DNA of 64,000 bases, from contig CM041465.1 in NCBI GenBank assembly GCA_023213395.1, forward strand, positions 141,367,741 to 141,431,740. Reading direction: 5' to 3'. A model generated the notes under the pieces. That model was not told where the DNA came from and did not search any database. It saw only the letters and a program-made list of their open reading frames with translations. A program made the position numbers and the translations under genes. Source of the stretch: Cycas panzhihuaensis (taxonomy: Eukaryota > Cycadophyta). Of this stretch, positions 47,971 through 61,164 are shown one piece after another; positions within the stretch are counted from its first letter, which is position 1, and each line of letters begins with the position of its first letter.

Positions 47971-48023
47971 AATGGTACATCATATATTATTATAAAGAAG
48001 GCAATGATATATGATGTACCATT
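47971..48023. repeat. 17-bp perfect inverted repeat (MITE-like or hairpin)
   Basis: AATGGTACATCATATAT (47,971-47,987) and its exact complement (48,007-48,023), loop of 19 bases. A and T stretches extend the pairing imperfectly on both sides. Confidence 0.75.
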
Positions 48024-48508
48024 TTAAAAAGTGAAAATTAACAATAATATAAAATAACTCTACAATTGTATATGGCCCTTATTTTGCAACTATACAAATA
48101 TACAAAACAACAATACATTATGTATTATTACAAAAGATACAAAAATATGTAAAGAATTGTTGTAGAAAATAAAATGATATATTTTTATACCATTCCAAAA
48201 TCATATCCATGTCAAATTTTAGAAAGTTTTGTGCTTTCAACTATGCATTTTTCCATCAAATTAACTACATTTTCTTATGGGAAGGGATATGAAGTTAATA
48301 CTCCACATTACACTTCTCCCCCCAAAACATTTGGGTGAAAACAACTTATTTTCTACCCATTGAATTATTCCAAACCATTTTCCTCCCATGAATAAAGGGA
48401 AATAAATTTAATTCTTCATCTTCTAAGTTTAATGGGATGGGTGAAAACCATTTAAATTTTACCCATACTTTTTCAGGATAATAGGCCTCCTTTCCACCCA
48501 ATAAGTTC

Positions 48509-48517
48509 TATAAATAG
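48509..48517 (+). promoter_or_regulatory. TATA box of unknown unit
   Basis: TATAAATAG in a local context of C-rich then purine-rich sequence, like a plant core promoter or the promoter of an LTR. Nothing recognisable is encoded downstream before the next element at 48,832. Confidence 0.4.
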
Positions 48518-48831
48518 AGACCACATTTTAAATGGAATCAGAGGGAAACAAAATAATAGAGTATTGTTGAGTTTTTGATTGATTTTATGCAGTAGTTTAA
48601 AACTTGTTAAGATCAGTTTCTAAGAATCTTTAAAGTATCTTGGAGTACATATTGTACACAGAAATAACTAGAACCTTGTAACATTGAATTAGTGAACTAA
48701 CAACCAAAGGTAAATTTATGGTGAAAAATCCACTTGGGACATACAAATTTGACTATTATTTTTATTTTCTATTTTATCTCTTTTATTTGTCAACCTAGTA
48801 GTTGACTCATTCTTATTTCTCACCTTACTTT

Positions 48832-51486
48832 TATTAAGATCATATGATTTGATATTATGTATATATAATATCAAACATATCAAGACTATGCTAACTATAT
48901 ACATGACAAAATAAATAAAATATACACCAAAATATAATATAACCCTTTGGGAGAAATAATCCTCTCTAATATGTGTTATGAAAAATCAATACATATTTAT
49001 AACACATACCACCTTTTGGTCATCTAAACATTTCCCAAAACCTCCTAACCATCTTATGACTATTGCATTATGAAGTATGCATGCCATGACTCCACAACAC
49101 ATATTAAAGGGATGCATATTAATATACTAGTCTAATATTAAAAAATATTTAACATCTCCCCTTTTAATATCTAATTCCTATCATATATGTTACTTAAGAA
49201 AATATATTTTATCTCTATAAAGAATTAAACATCTATTGGTACATATGTGTAATCAATTATTTTATTCATCAGTACTCTAGAATAACCTTCACCCACATGG
49301 TTCTCCAACATTTACTTACAAAACAACTTTCACATATTGCTATCCTATTTGTTTCTAGTTTCTCCTACTTGAAGTTGGACTCTAAGGAGAAAAGTGAGCT
49401 ATAAAACCATAACCTATTCACTAAACTATAGAACAAACCTATATAAATGGTTATCTAAGCAAAAACATGTAACAAAATATCTCTTCATTTAGGAACAGGT
49501 TCCAATTTAAACGAAAAAAGTACCTTGTTAAATCATTAATATAAATTTAATGCTTAAAAACTACCATGAAAATTTTTCAAAGCATATTGTATAAGCAATT
49601 ATTATAAAGCCATGGAAGTCAACTCTCCAATGTAACTAACAAAATAGAATTCTGATATCAACATTTAAGCAAGCATAAGTACCTTAAAAATGAAAACAAG
49701 GTGAATAATAAGAATAAAGCCCTTTTGGCATTGGCCCATGGTCACTTTAAATTACCCACATGAACTGCTAAGAGAATGGTAGATTTAACATATTATAAGA
49801 ATATAATTAAATATCTAATAAATATTATAGCATTGTAAAAATTATTTTTTAGAACTGCATTGACTACCATTTGAATGTCATAGCCTATGCAATACATGCA
49901 AGCCATTTTTGATGCTATGATTATTTATAATGGAATCTAAGAATTACCAATGATTTGTGAAGTACATCTACCCTCTAAAAATCAACAATTAGCTTTAAAT
50001 GTGTATCAAAGATGCTTAACATTAAGAAATAAATCATTGTGAGGCACCCAATAGCCTTTAATCTACCCAACACTATGACACAATTTCTCACCAATTAGAT
50101 AAGTCATTGAACTTTCCAAATCAATGTATAAACATAACCTTAATGTAGGATTATATTATTGTCACAAATTAGTATACTCATACAAAAATAATAGTGATCA
50201 TTTAATAAGTAGAGAATCATAAAACAAAGTCATTTCAATGCTTTAATATTATCATTTTACTCAATGTGTTGACCACTTTCACAAACCATTCAACATGTAA
50301 ATATAGATCACCAATAGATCTATAGTCTCTTCAACAAATCTACACCATATAACTACCACTACATCCCCCTCCTCTCCTATTCTAGTTTAGAAATATAGTA
50401 CTTATCATTAGTGATTTCCTATGCAGTATCAGAAGAATAGAAACTATTAAATTAGTGTCTTATTAATAGGGATGGCCTAATGTTTAATCCCTCTTAAACT
50501 TGATTTCCTTTACACAAAATTTTTTTGTTGAGTTAATTAATATAGGCTAATATAATAATTAACAATCTTTGACACCATTAAATAACCCCAAAAAACTAAT
50601 GTATTCCTTTACTAAGCTAATTTATTTATTTTACTAAAAATATGCCATAAACCCTCACTAGTATGATATCCTAATTACATAATAGAGGGAATAACATAAG
50701 TGGTTATTCTCACTACCTCAATGACATCAACATAGTAATCAATCCTACTTTAGAAGCCTTATTCTTAGACACTCAAGAAAATCTACATGCACATTGGATA
50801 AACGTGCATATAAATAATCCAAAAAATAATTTAAATAGTGGGAAACCACCATGGGATTTGAATAACCATAACGCTTACATTTTGATAGGATTTATTTCAA
50901 TGCTCAAGTACTAAAATGCTCTAAATAGATGAACCAATATGTTTTTGGGAGACTTAGCATGTTTTAGACATATGCTTTAAGTACCCTGTAAAATTGCACT
51001 TCAATAACCTTTCCACCAACCTATAATGGACTTAACCTTATGCATAAGATAAGTTATCTCATTAGTCATAACATATATACCTAAAACAAGTTCTAAATAA
51101 TATAGATAGGTGTATACACTTATAGTCTTATAATCTCTCTATGATTAGACAATGTCTCTAATACCATGTTAAAATTATATGATTTGATATCATGGATGTA
51201 TAATACCAAATATATCAAGATTATACTATCTATATGCGTGACAAAATAAATTAAACATGTGCTAAAATATAATATAAGCATTTGGGAGAAATTATAATTT
51301 CTAATTTACATTATGAAAATTTAATAAATATTTATAACACATGCCACCTTATGGTTGTCCAACCATATGCTAGAGCCTCCTAGTCATTCTATGACTGTTA
51401 TGTTAAGAAGTGTGTATGCCAAGACCCAACAACACACATTAAATGGGGACACACTAATCTCTTAGTCCAAGATTAGACATTATCCA
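48832..51486 (-). mobile_element. H2: small non-coding LTR retrotransposon (2.65 kb)
   Basis: LTRs at 48,832-49,154 and 51,167-51,486 share a long run of landmarks (ATATGATTTGATAT, CATGACAAAATAAAT, TTTATAACACAT.CCACCTT). Minus strand PBS TGGTATTAGAGA (51,166-51,155) at the 5' LTR, and the polypurine tract AAAAGGGGAGA (minus strand, about 49,165-49,155) at the 3' LTR. The 2-kb interior has no gag or pol motif, so it depends wholly on other elements. No exact TSD seen. Confidence 0.7.
49155..51154 (-). other. H2 interior, non-coding
   Basis: No open frame over 60 codons and no retrotransposon domain on either strand. Confidence 0.55.
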
Positions 51487-52253
51487 ATAATTTTCATTCA
51501 TTATTCACCTATTTTCATTATTTCTTTTAACCAAAAGAGAGTAATCCATGATTGGGGATGATTTGGAGTCACTTGGACTTAGTTAGGATGATGAAAAATC
51601 ATAAATTAAGCATTCAATATATTTCATGTCATATTTGATACTTAGATAGTATGCTTTCTTAGATTTTAAAAAATAGATTATTTATATGTATTACCTTATT
51701 AAGCTAACATTTTAGGTGGTTGAGTGATTAAAGGGTTTATATTATAAGTAGTGGAGGAGGAAGACATTTGAGTTTCAATTCATTTTCCTTTTTATTTCAC
51801 TTGCCTAATAAATAGGAGAACTTCTACCTAAATCATATCAGGTATGTTCCCTTACTACCTATTTCAAAGTTAGTTTTAGATGTTATTTTTGGTATTTTTG
51901 TAAGTTATGATAAACCTTTTTTGGGTATAAGTTAATTTGGTAAGAAAAATTACTACCAAGCTTTTTTGAAATTTCTTTAATACCTAATAGGTCAAATTTG
52001 AGTGTTATCTTATCTCATGTGATGAAAAAGGAGTAATTAAAAGGGTATAAATATGTAAATAAGAGGATTTTTAATTAAGTATAATTACATTCCTCCTTTA
52101 ATTAATCTTAATATATAAATTCATAAAAAGGTGGTGGGGATAGAAAAAGGAAGTTTAAGATCTTGTATCTACTTGAAAATATATTTTCTCTTCATCCTTA
52201 TTAAAATTTTTACACAAGCTTTGGCATGTTGCCTCTTAAGGGATTTTACCTTA
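51487..52253. other. no gene recognised
   Basis: AT-rich. On the left it borders H2; on the right, the PBS of the next LTR fragment, so it may be that element's interior. Confidence 0.35.
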
Positions 52254-52620
52254 GCTCTAATACCATGTTAAAATTCAATAATGACTTATGTTATTACACC
52301 AAGATGGAAGCTCTAATCAACATTGATGTATCTAATCATATTTGAAAGTATTAAGGCTCACATGATCAATCAACATTATAAAGGATAATAAGCGGTATGA
52401 AAGAGTCAAATATATAACTATAAATATAACATAATATTTAATGTAGGAAACCCTTAATGGAGAAAACCATGAGAGAATGGTAGAGGTTAGCTCTCTCTCA
52501 TTATCTAAAATATATTTTAATATGTTTATATATTTATAGATCGATCACCTTATGTATATCTAATAACATATAAGAATCTCATCAACTAATGATTTTATAT
52601 CAATATATCAACCACTTAGA
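52254..52620 (-). mobile_element. PBS plus LTR fragment of another LTR retrotransposon
   Basis: Minus strand TGGTATTAGAGC (52,265-52,254) abuts an LTR beginning (plus strand) TGTTAAAATTCAATAATG at 52,266. The far end is uncertain; the second LTR was not found. Confidence 0.5.
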
Positions 52621-52820
52621 ACATATATGAGAATCTTTATATCGACCAATCCCAATTTATCACTAATTAAACATTACATGGACTTTTATAAAATTCAATA
52701 TTCTAAGAGGCCCTTCATCCCTTTTATTTTAGAAAGAAAAAAGAAAGAAATGATTACTACCTATGTTTCTTATATTACACATTTACATCTGTTTATTTCT
52801 TCCTTTCTTATTTAATTAAG

Positions 52821-52897
52821 TACACACACACACACACATACACACACACACACATACACACATACACACACACACACAGACACACATACACACATAC
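52821..52897. repeat. (CA)n microsatellite
   Basis: Imperfect CA run with TACA and GACA interruptions. Confidence 0.95.
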
Positions 52898-53145
52898 AAT
52901 ACAACCTATTGATTTAGAGTTATGCTTAATTAGAAACTGTGGGCATAAAAGGGATTTACATACATAATTATGAGTCCTCAAACTTAAAAGTGAGAGGTAA
53001 TATATTAGTTAGGTATTTTTATTACATATATGAATAGAAAATCATACTCTAACTATATTTTAATTATATGTTATTTTATCTCTAATTTTCTTAGAGATAA
53101 GATATGGCCTGACTAAAGGTGGGGTTAGTTACACAAGTTTGATTT

Positions 53146-53610
53146 TGTTAAACAAAGTTGCCTTAATGTTACCTTTGTATTATGTAACTTAGTATATTAT
53201 TAATTAATCATGTAGAGTTCGTTGAAATAAGAAAAACTGTTCAACGAACCTTTCTATCTCTATATAAGTTGTCTATTAGATTCTGAGAAGTTGTCCCCTG
53301 TCTAAAGGGTTGGTATCTGTAGTTAGTACAGGTAAATATTCTGTGTAATAATCATTTAAAGGAGACTGACCAAGTTTTACTTTCTTAAAGTAAATGCTGA
53401 ACATTAATAGAAGTACAAGAGAGAGGTTCAAGACCCTTGTCAAACCTGTAATGTATAATTCTATTTAATAAATATATTTATAATTCTAAGGTGGTTTTTC
53501 ATCCCTTAATGGCGTTTTCCACCTATTTATATATTATGTTGTGCTTTATTTAGTTCTTTTAATATGCTAAAACTACACAAATCTTTTCTCTAGTATGGTA
53601 TCAAAGTAGG
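53146..53610 (+). mobile_element. LTR fragment plus PBS, copia-like
   Basis: Ends with text common in copia LTRs ('TTTTTCATCCCTTAATGG', 'GTTTTCCACC', 'CTCTAGTA') followed by TGGTATCAAAGTAGG (53,596-53,610), an initiator-Met PBS with changes. The start TGTTAAACAAAG at 53,146 is a guess. T2 inserted 65 bases downstream. Confidence 0.5.
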
Positions 53611-53674
53611 TCACTTTAAGTACTACAAAGAATTTTTTTTTTTTTTTTTAGAACTGAAGATTCATCTTATATAC

Positions 53675-54078
53675 TATTGGGGTTAATCATCATCACTCCA
53701 CTCCCACCTTTCCAACTAGGATTGTACACCTCATCAACTTCAATTTAGATATGTGATGCTCAATATGTCAAGGTAAGTTTAACTTTGATTTATGTTAAGT
53801 TGAGTTAGTTTCATTTGAGTTAAGTTAACATTATTTTATTATTATTTTGAATTCAGGGGTTGAGGAGTTTCCCTCCTCCCCCAAATTATAAATATTGAGA
53901 GGTGTGCAACCCTGCTGTCTTTAGACATTGCCTTTATTTGGGAAATTTGTAACTCTCTTCACTACAATGGAATGACTACAATGGATTTCCAGTTTATGCA
54001 ACATTGATGTATTGCAATATTGATCTATGTGATTCTATTATATGTTTTGTCCTATTCTCTTGCAAATATTTTTTCAAT
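53675..54078 (+). repeat. T2 5' LTR
   Basis: Starts TATTGGGGTTAATCATCATC (the TG is mutated) and contains TATAAATATTG at about 53,888 and the decayed palindrome 'TGTCTTTAGACA'. The PBS just beyond reads TTGTATCAAACTTGA, three changes from consensus. Confidence 0.8.
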
Positions 54079-54095
54079 ATTTTGTATCAAACTTG

Positions 54096-56322
54096 ACATA
54101 CTATAAAGTTTATTTATTTAAATTTTTTCATATTATTTCTTATTTTCACGTTTTCTATTTTTCCATTTTTTGGGTGACTTGATTCCTTGCTTTGAAAAAA
54201 TTATGCAATATATCTGCCACTCAAAACCCTAGGAAGTACCCACTCATTATGATCCTTGCTAATCCAGCAATCCAATGAAAGAGACGGTTCATGATTTCGC
54301 TGATCAGACAACAAGATATTTCATGTGGATCAATTGCTACTCTAGTTTGGCCTCTATTTGATCTGTAAGCTCGTTCTTAGTGCAAAAGAAATAGATCGCT
54401 GTAAAATTTTACCAATGCCTGGTCATCTAAGACACCCTACTACTTGTAAAATCTTGTCTTCTTTAGTGGCCTGTACAGGGAGATCCAGCCTCCAAAGTGA
54501 CTAAAACCCTAGTTTACTAATTTTTTCATGATTTCCTCACTACTTTTTGAAATATTTTTAAAATTTCTTTATGAAATCTATATCTTCTTGCTTGGGCGCC
54601 TCTCTATACATTGATTTCACTCATATCTAAGCTCTGTTCATGTCTATTTCTCTCTGTTTTCTCTGCGTGGCCACGGTTCTATTTTTTCACATAATACATA
54701 TATATGTATTTTTTATCATTTTTTAACACGTTTTAGCCTCGATCTATCTGAAGATCTTTGTTAAGGGTTGATCTATCTTCTTATACGTCTGAATCGATCA
54801 TTTTTTATCAATTTTTGCCCCATATTTCACCATGCAGTTACGTGGTCATTACGTTTAATTTTTTTATTTTATTTTTTATAAAGTTTAAAAAATTAAAACA
54901 TATTGTATAATATTTGAAATTTAAAGTTTAAAAAGGCTTAAGCCCCTTCTCTATCAGCCCCTGGTCACATAATATTTCCATATGACCATTAGCAAGAGGC
55001 TAACATAAGTTTTAACATTTTTTTCTTTTTATTTTTTTCTTAATTTTTTATTTTACATAGGGTTATTAGAATCTGTTTGCCATAACTTCTCATTGGCTCA
55101 TCAGTTTCAGATGAAACTAATTTCATTGGATCATAAATTTTCTGTAGATTAATTTTGACTGATCATATGACCAATTTGGTACTGATTTGACCCCGTTTCA
55201 GTCGATTTAAAGTCAATCAGTCATTTTTTCAGCCTTTTTTAAACTTTTCACAAAATCATTTTTTGAATTGATTATATTTTATTACTGGGTAACTATTTTC
55301 TACCCAAATCTATTCTACAGTGATGTACGTTCAAAAACTTCATTTCTCACCTTTTATTTTATTTTTTAGAATTCATTTTGACCACTATTTTAATCGCCGA
55401 AAGTGGCATTTTAGTAGTTTTCCTCATTTTTCTTAACATTTTACTATAAAGGTACCTATTGCCATTTTTGTTATAACTTCTCTATTTGGCATCCAAATTT
55501 AGTTCCGTTAATTTTGTTGGGAATTTGACTCAATTCTCTTCGATCTAATATAGTGTTTTATACATTTTAACGTATTTTTCCTAATTTTCAAAACACTCAA
55601 AGTAGAGGTACTTTATTGCTTTAAACCTGCCATATTTACACTTTTTTATAGACAATTTTTTAATTTTTTTCAACTGAGAGTACATTGAGAAATCCTATAA
55701 ACTATATTTGATTGTTTTACAGTATTTTATTACCTTTTTTATACAATCATGAGCCCTGACTCCTATTAGGCCTAAAAACAAGGCCTATTTTCTTTGGATC
55801 ATCAAAACTTGACTTATAGGAACCCATTTTCAAAATGGTTAGTTCCGTTAGATTCATATTTTGTTTATCTTCATACTTGTAAAGTTTAACATCATTCTGA
55901 TATTATTTAGTATATTTTTGAAGCTATCAAACTTAATGTTATCCTCTAACCCTTCTTTTAAGAAGTTTTTTCATACTCCTTATCTTTCAAAGTAAAATAT
56001 ACATATATTTTAGTTTTTTTAGCATTATATATTATTATTAAGGCTAAGGATTTATTGCATTGATAATTTACATTTATTCATTTAAAGAAAATCTAAAGGT
56101 TAAGGTCTTATTTCATATTTGTATCATTAAAAGAATATTGGTATATAATTTCAAAGTTGCTTCTATATTCATTATTTCCTTATTGTATTTGGTTCATTTA
56201 TTTTCAAAAGCTATTACATTTCTTTTGAAGTGTATATTTGACATCATACAAGTTTAATCACTTATTGACTTTATTTGATTTGCTAAAAGCATACTTTATA
56301 TATTCTAAAGTTTTTTTATAAC
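54096..56322 (+). other. T2 leader
   Basis: Non-coding. 55,080-56,300 follows the C1 and T1 leader order: 'GCCATAACTTCTCATTGGCT', 'CATATGACCAATTTGGTACT', the weakened hairpin at 55,507-55,529, then the AT-rich run to gag. The tRNA-like module of C1 and T1 is not recognisable; in its place lies 'GGCTTAAGCCCC' text and a small TGGTCACAT/ATATGACCA stem (54,960-54,990). Confidence 0.65.
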
Positions 56323-57042
56323 ATGGCACAATTACCTATATTTGATAGGCAAAATTTTTCAGAATGGCACAAGGTTATGAAAAACTATTTTATTGCACAT
56401 GATTTATGGAAATATTTTCAAGATGACTATGATGTTAGTATTAAGGAAAACATTAGAAAGGATAATGAAGCATTAGGATTATTATTTTGCACTATGAATG
56501 ATGATGTTTTTTCAAAGGTTTCTGAATTAACAACTTCTAAATCAGTTTGCAATGTATTGATTTCTACTTATGGGGGAGATACCCTCCATGTATTTGATGA
56601 TATTTTTGATGAGCATGTGAGATAGGTGACAGAACAAGTGGATCATGATGACAAAACCAATGAAGATTCATATCAAATATAGGACCAACATACTATACAA
56701 GTATCTGCTCCTCCATTTGAGGGGGAGGATGAATCTTATGACATGATGGAGAATGAATCTGATATGAGAAAAAAGAAATCTTATGATATGACAATTGTTG
56801 ATAATATATAGATTACAAAAGATAAAGTTCAAATTTAAATTTTTCTCAATGTTCCAGTTGACAAAGACAAAGTTGTATCTATACATACCTACTTGAATCA
56901 AGCATCATTTACTTACAAATTTTTTGAATTACTTCATGATACAAAGACATATGTTGCAAGAAGGTTAAAGCATGTTGATAAAGATCAAAATTTTAAACCT
57001 TTTTTCAAGTACAAGTTCCATAAATTCAAGGAAAAGATATAG
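56323..57042 (+). pseudogene. T2 gag
   Basis: 240 codons from MAQLPIFDRQNFSEWHKVMK to the stop at 57,042, with four in-frame stops (first at 56,623). Core 'NIRKDNEALGLLFCTMNDDV' matches C1 'NIKKDNEALALIFCALEDHV' closely. The C-terminal half matches T1 ('APPFEGEDESYD', 'LNVPVDKDKVVSIHTYLNQA', 'KTYVARR', 'FFKYKFHKFKEKI') and has no zinc knuckle. Gag stops only 28 bases before the 3' LTR, so no pol was ever carried downstream. Confidence 0.85.
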
Positions 57043-57070
57043 GTGTTCGTGATGACATTAAGGGGGAGAA

Positions 57071-57485
57071 TGTTGAAGTTAATCGTCATCACTCCACTCC
57101 CACCTTTCCAACTAGGATTGTACACCTCATCAACTTCAATTTAGACATGTGATGCTCAACATGTCAAGGTAAGTTAAGGTAAGTTTAACTTTAATTTATG
57201 TTAAGTTGAGTTAGTTTCATTTGAGTTAAGTTAACATTATTTTATTATTATTTTAAATTTAGGGGCTGAGGAGTTTCTCTCCTCCTCTAAATTATAAATA
57301 TTGAAATGTGTGAAATCTTGGTGTCTTTAGACACCGCCCTTATTTGGAAAATTTGTAACTCTCTTCACTACAATGGAATGACTACAATGGATTTTCAGTT
57401 TATGCTACATTGATGTATTGCAATATTGATCTGTGTGATTCTATTATATGTTCTGCCCTGTTCTCCTACAAATATTTTTCTAACA
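57071..57485 (+). repeat. T2 3' LTR
   Basis: 415 bp, TGTTGAAGTTAATCGTCATC to TTTTTCTAACA, directly after the purine tract. Contains TGGTGTCT-TT-AGACACC (57,317-57,332). Confidence 0.88.
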
Positions 57486-58949
57486 TTATATAGTAGATAG
57501 TTAGTACATATGAGTATAAAGGCTTGAACATGGATCCTTAGCTCTTAGGTTGATTTGCATATGAATTTAATTAACTTAGGAATAAGTGGAGGGTGGAGAG
57601 AAGGAAGGATCTCTTGTATACGGGGATTCCTCTTATAATCCAGATATAAGCTCTTAGCCCTTAGTGATGAGGATGATTAAGGTGCCACATGGGTATGGTC
57701 TTAATGCCTTGTTTCCTTAATATGTGGGATAAGAGGGGCAATGATAAACTCCCAAAGTCCAAAATGAGGTATAGTGAACATGTGAGACATGGGTGTTCCT
57801 TAGGGTAAGAAGCCTCCTAGGTGATGGGATATATGGGGAAGATATAGCTCATAGATAATAGGTTGGCCAAAGTGACCTAATTAGTTAGTTATAAGAGGTG
57901 GACTATAAGTAACCATGGGGACTTACCAAGGGTATAAAGCACATGGTTGGGGATTTTTCTAATAACTCTTGACATGTACAAAGGTTATAAGGGATGCGCA
58001 AGTGAAGATGGTTGAGGAGTAGAAAATTGAGTAAGAGGATCATATATTTAGGTATCCTAAATAAAAGGGTTACCCTATGAGGGATGATTCTCATAAATAG
58101 AGTGGAGAGAACATCTAAGTACTAGGGGCAAGATAAGTTGATATGAAAATAAAGGTCCACATGAAGTTCCCTGAGTGGGGAGAATAAGTCTCCCTTAAGG
58201 ACCCCTTTAAAAGGTCTACAAATAAGGAGTTAATTTTCAAGCCATAGAATATAGAACATGGGGAACTTAAGGATGTCCACTAAGGTCAATGGCTAATGAA
58301 GAGGGTTGAGGTACAATTATATGGTCTTCATGCTTTTTAGTAATGATGTATAAGCTAATATAAGTTGGGATGGAAAGGCTTAAAACTTGCTTAAAGGGAT
58401 GTGCTATCATAGGAGGGGGTTGTATTATAGATGCTTCATATCCCTCATTATATAGGATGGGTCCCTCATGATTTATATAGTGGGTATAGGTAGGCATAGT
58501 AACTCCTTCAAAAGAGGCGTTTTGAAATAGATGAATAGTTTCTCTCATAGAAACCTCATATAGAAGTGGGTCTTCCTCATATTCAAAAGGACTATTGATA
58601 TCAAGGGTCCTAACAGGGGTATCAAGATTAGTGATTGGGATCTTATAACCTTCATGAAGTGGAAGATTATGAGGAAGAGAAGATGAGGATGGTCCTTTAT
58701 GGGGAAGGCCAAGGAGTTTCTTAGATTGCCTAGGGTAGGTATCAAGGGATCCATGGGGATTGAGAGCAGAAGATGTAAGTAAAAAAAAAAGGGAGGTAAG
58801 CCAAAAGAAAAGGTTCCCTCAATAGTGGAAGATAGAGTATGATGAATGAGGTAAAAGAGTGTCTAATAAATGACTATATAGATTAGTAAAGCCAAAGAGT
58901 AACCATGAAGTTTTGGTAACTCCTTAGTATGGTTGCTAAAATGGTTTCA
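57486..58949 (-). other. possible gag region of the inverted Tat-like copy
   Basis: Minus-strand open frames at 58,545-58,754, 58,267-58,548 and 57,903-58,094 follow one another in the direction leading away from the LTR-like repeat at 58,950-62,224, where gag would be expected. The sequence (for example 'PTYTHYINHEGPILYNEGYE') matches no family I know. May be a diverged Tat gag or chance frames. Confidence 0.35.
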
Positions 58950-60037
58950 TTAACTCAAGTTAAGTTACTTAAGAAGACTCAAGATAAACCACACAAGATA
59001 AGTGTAGGCAAATAAGGTCCTAGGTGATATAAATCAAGGCAAACCCTCAACCCTTCTCTTAATGAGATAAGATGATTCACTAAGTGTGTGTTATATGGAT
59101 AAGTATGAGTTTTCAAAGGTTATTATTTGCTACTTTCTATGTTTAAACAACAAATCAAAGAAATCTAAAGAATAATAGACTTAAGTTAAGAAAGACAATC
59201 AACCAAGCTAATCTAAATAAATATACAAGGTCTCATTCTTATTAGAGAAAAGATTAAATAACCTCTCAATAAGTGAGAAGATCAATAGAGGAACCTTACC
59301 CTTGAATAAACAACTTAAAGCTTCATATTCATCTACCCTTCTAAAAGTATTTCTAGAAGAAAAAGTCCTAACTTAAACCACTACCCCACTTAAAGTATCA
59401 AAAGTCTATAATAAACTAATCTAGAGTGTAAGGGGACTAATGAGTATAAGGACCTAAAAGATCTTAGACTCTAGATTAATGACCCCATCGAGGGTCAACT
59501 GCTATAGACTCTCTCACCTGACAATAATCCAACCATGAGGATGGATGGACTAGGGATGCCTATATCCCATTCTAGGGGGTTCTTACACTTAAAGGTGAAG
59601 GAAGATAAAGAATCAAGACCACTCTCAACTCAAAGTATAATGACAAGTTGATACCTTTAGTGTTTGAAATATGATAGGAAGAAATTAATTCCAAAGGAGG
59701 GGAAGTTTATCCATTGGGGATATCAGGTCTTGGTTGATCAAACAACCCTTCAGAATAAGAGGTATTTGTTCCTAGGAAAAGGGCAAGTTTAATATATTAT
59801 AGATATTAAGTCTTAATTAATCAGTCAAGCCCTAATCAAACAGATGGGGCCTAACATAAGGGTACCACCTAATAAGTAAATAAGGAACCCTAAACACCTA
59901 ATTAATATACTACTTTATTTTTATATGGAAATAAATAAATATAAATCAACTTGAACAACCACCCAAAAAAACTAACCTATTGCAATGCAATTATAACCAA
60001 TATAAATAATTGAAGCATGTACTTCCTATTTTCGTTT

Positions 60038-60073
<36 letters not shown>
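60038..60073. repeat. (TC)n microsatellite
   Basis: About 18 TC units in copy B of the long repeat, absent from copy A. Confidence 0.95.
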
Positions 60074-60077
<4 letters not shown>

Positions 60078-61139
60078 ATACTATCCTTTTCATTTGAAAG
60101 AAAAGAAAAATAAAAATGATATCCAACACACCTATAGTAAATAGAATAAGTAAGAGTTATTTGAATTCACTCATGCTTATCCTAATTACCCTTTCTCTTT
60201 CTTTTATAAAACTAAAGGAGAAGATGGTTCATACAAATAAACACTTAATTTAAGTAATTTAATAAATACAAAGATCTCTTTAAAAGATGATCTTCTTATT
60301 TGTCTTTTCCTTTTCCTTTTTCTTTTTGAATATTTCTTTAATAAACAAAAATAGGAGAATAATTAAAATATAACAAATGAAAAAGGGCCAACCTTGTAAT
60401 TATTAGATATAAAAGATTTTGAATGATGTCTTTGTTCTCTAAGAAAAGCTCTAATATAAGTGAAATGTTTGTGCTAGCTACAATAAATATTGGAGGCTAT
60501 GTAAAAGAAGAAGTATCCTAAAGACCTTTTTTACTTTTTACAATCAACAAAAATTATTAAAACCCTAATAACATCTTGGTTATACCTAGAGGGTTATGAG
60601 AGATAAAAGAGAGAGGCTAAAGGGAGCCCTAGAACCCTATAGAAGGATGATTCTAACTACCAAAACTTATGCTCCCAAGTTAAGCCACTTATCTCCGTAG
60701 TTGGCTCCTAAGCATAAAGGCCAAGTATATGGATTTCTCACCAAGTTGTGAGTAGGAGCTTATAAACTTAGGAATTTTCCACTGTAAGAACAAGAATCTA
60801 AGTAGTGGCTAACTATAAAATAGTAAAGAGATTGATACAAGAAATCTAATCTTTACTGCAAATCAATTGAAATCCTAACCTAAGTTTTTCCTCTTCTTAT
60901 TTTGTAAATAACAAGTAATGAAATCTAAAAGTAACCTGAAATTAAATATACCAACATACCAATCAAGAGCCACCCACTTGAGGAGAATTAGAAGTCATGC
61001 CTTAAATCAATGTCTTACTTATCCAAGTCCTCTAAATTAGGCCTCTAAACTAGTTGAAAGTAATAAGAGCAGTAAGAAGGAAAAGAGTAGAGGATAGCAC
61101 TTGAAAAATGAGGAGGGATATAAAGGAGAAAGGAAGCCA

Positions 61140-61164
61140 TGAGAGAGAGAGAGAGAGAGAGAGA
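61140..61164. repeat. (GA)n microsatellite
   Basis: Twelve GA units; the counterpart in copy A is the TC tract at 7,706-7,728. Confidence 0.95.

Larger units (their letters stand above)
47561..48831. other. no gene recognised; contains an inverted repeat and a TATA box
   Basis: AT-rich. The 66-codon frame at 47,827-48,027 spans the inverted repeat and is not convincing. Confidence 0.4.
53675..57485 (+). mobile_element. T2: gag-only LTR retrotransposon, second copy of the T family
   Basis: 3,811 bp: 5' LTR about 53,675-54,078, degraded PBS 54,082, leader, gag 56,323-57,042, purine tract AAGGGGGAGAA, 3' LTR 57,071-57,485. Same LTR features, leader order and gag as T1, in the opposite orientation. 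The LTRs differ more than those of T1, so it is older. No clean TSD. Confidence 0.85.
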
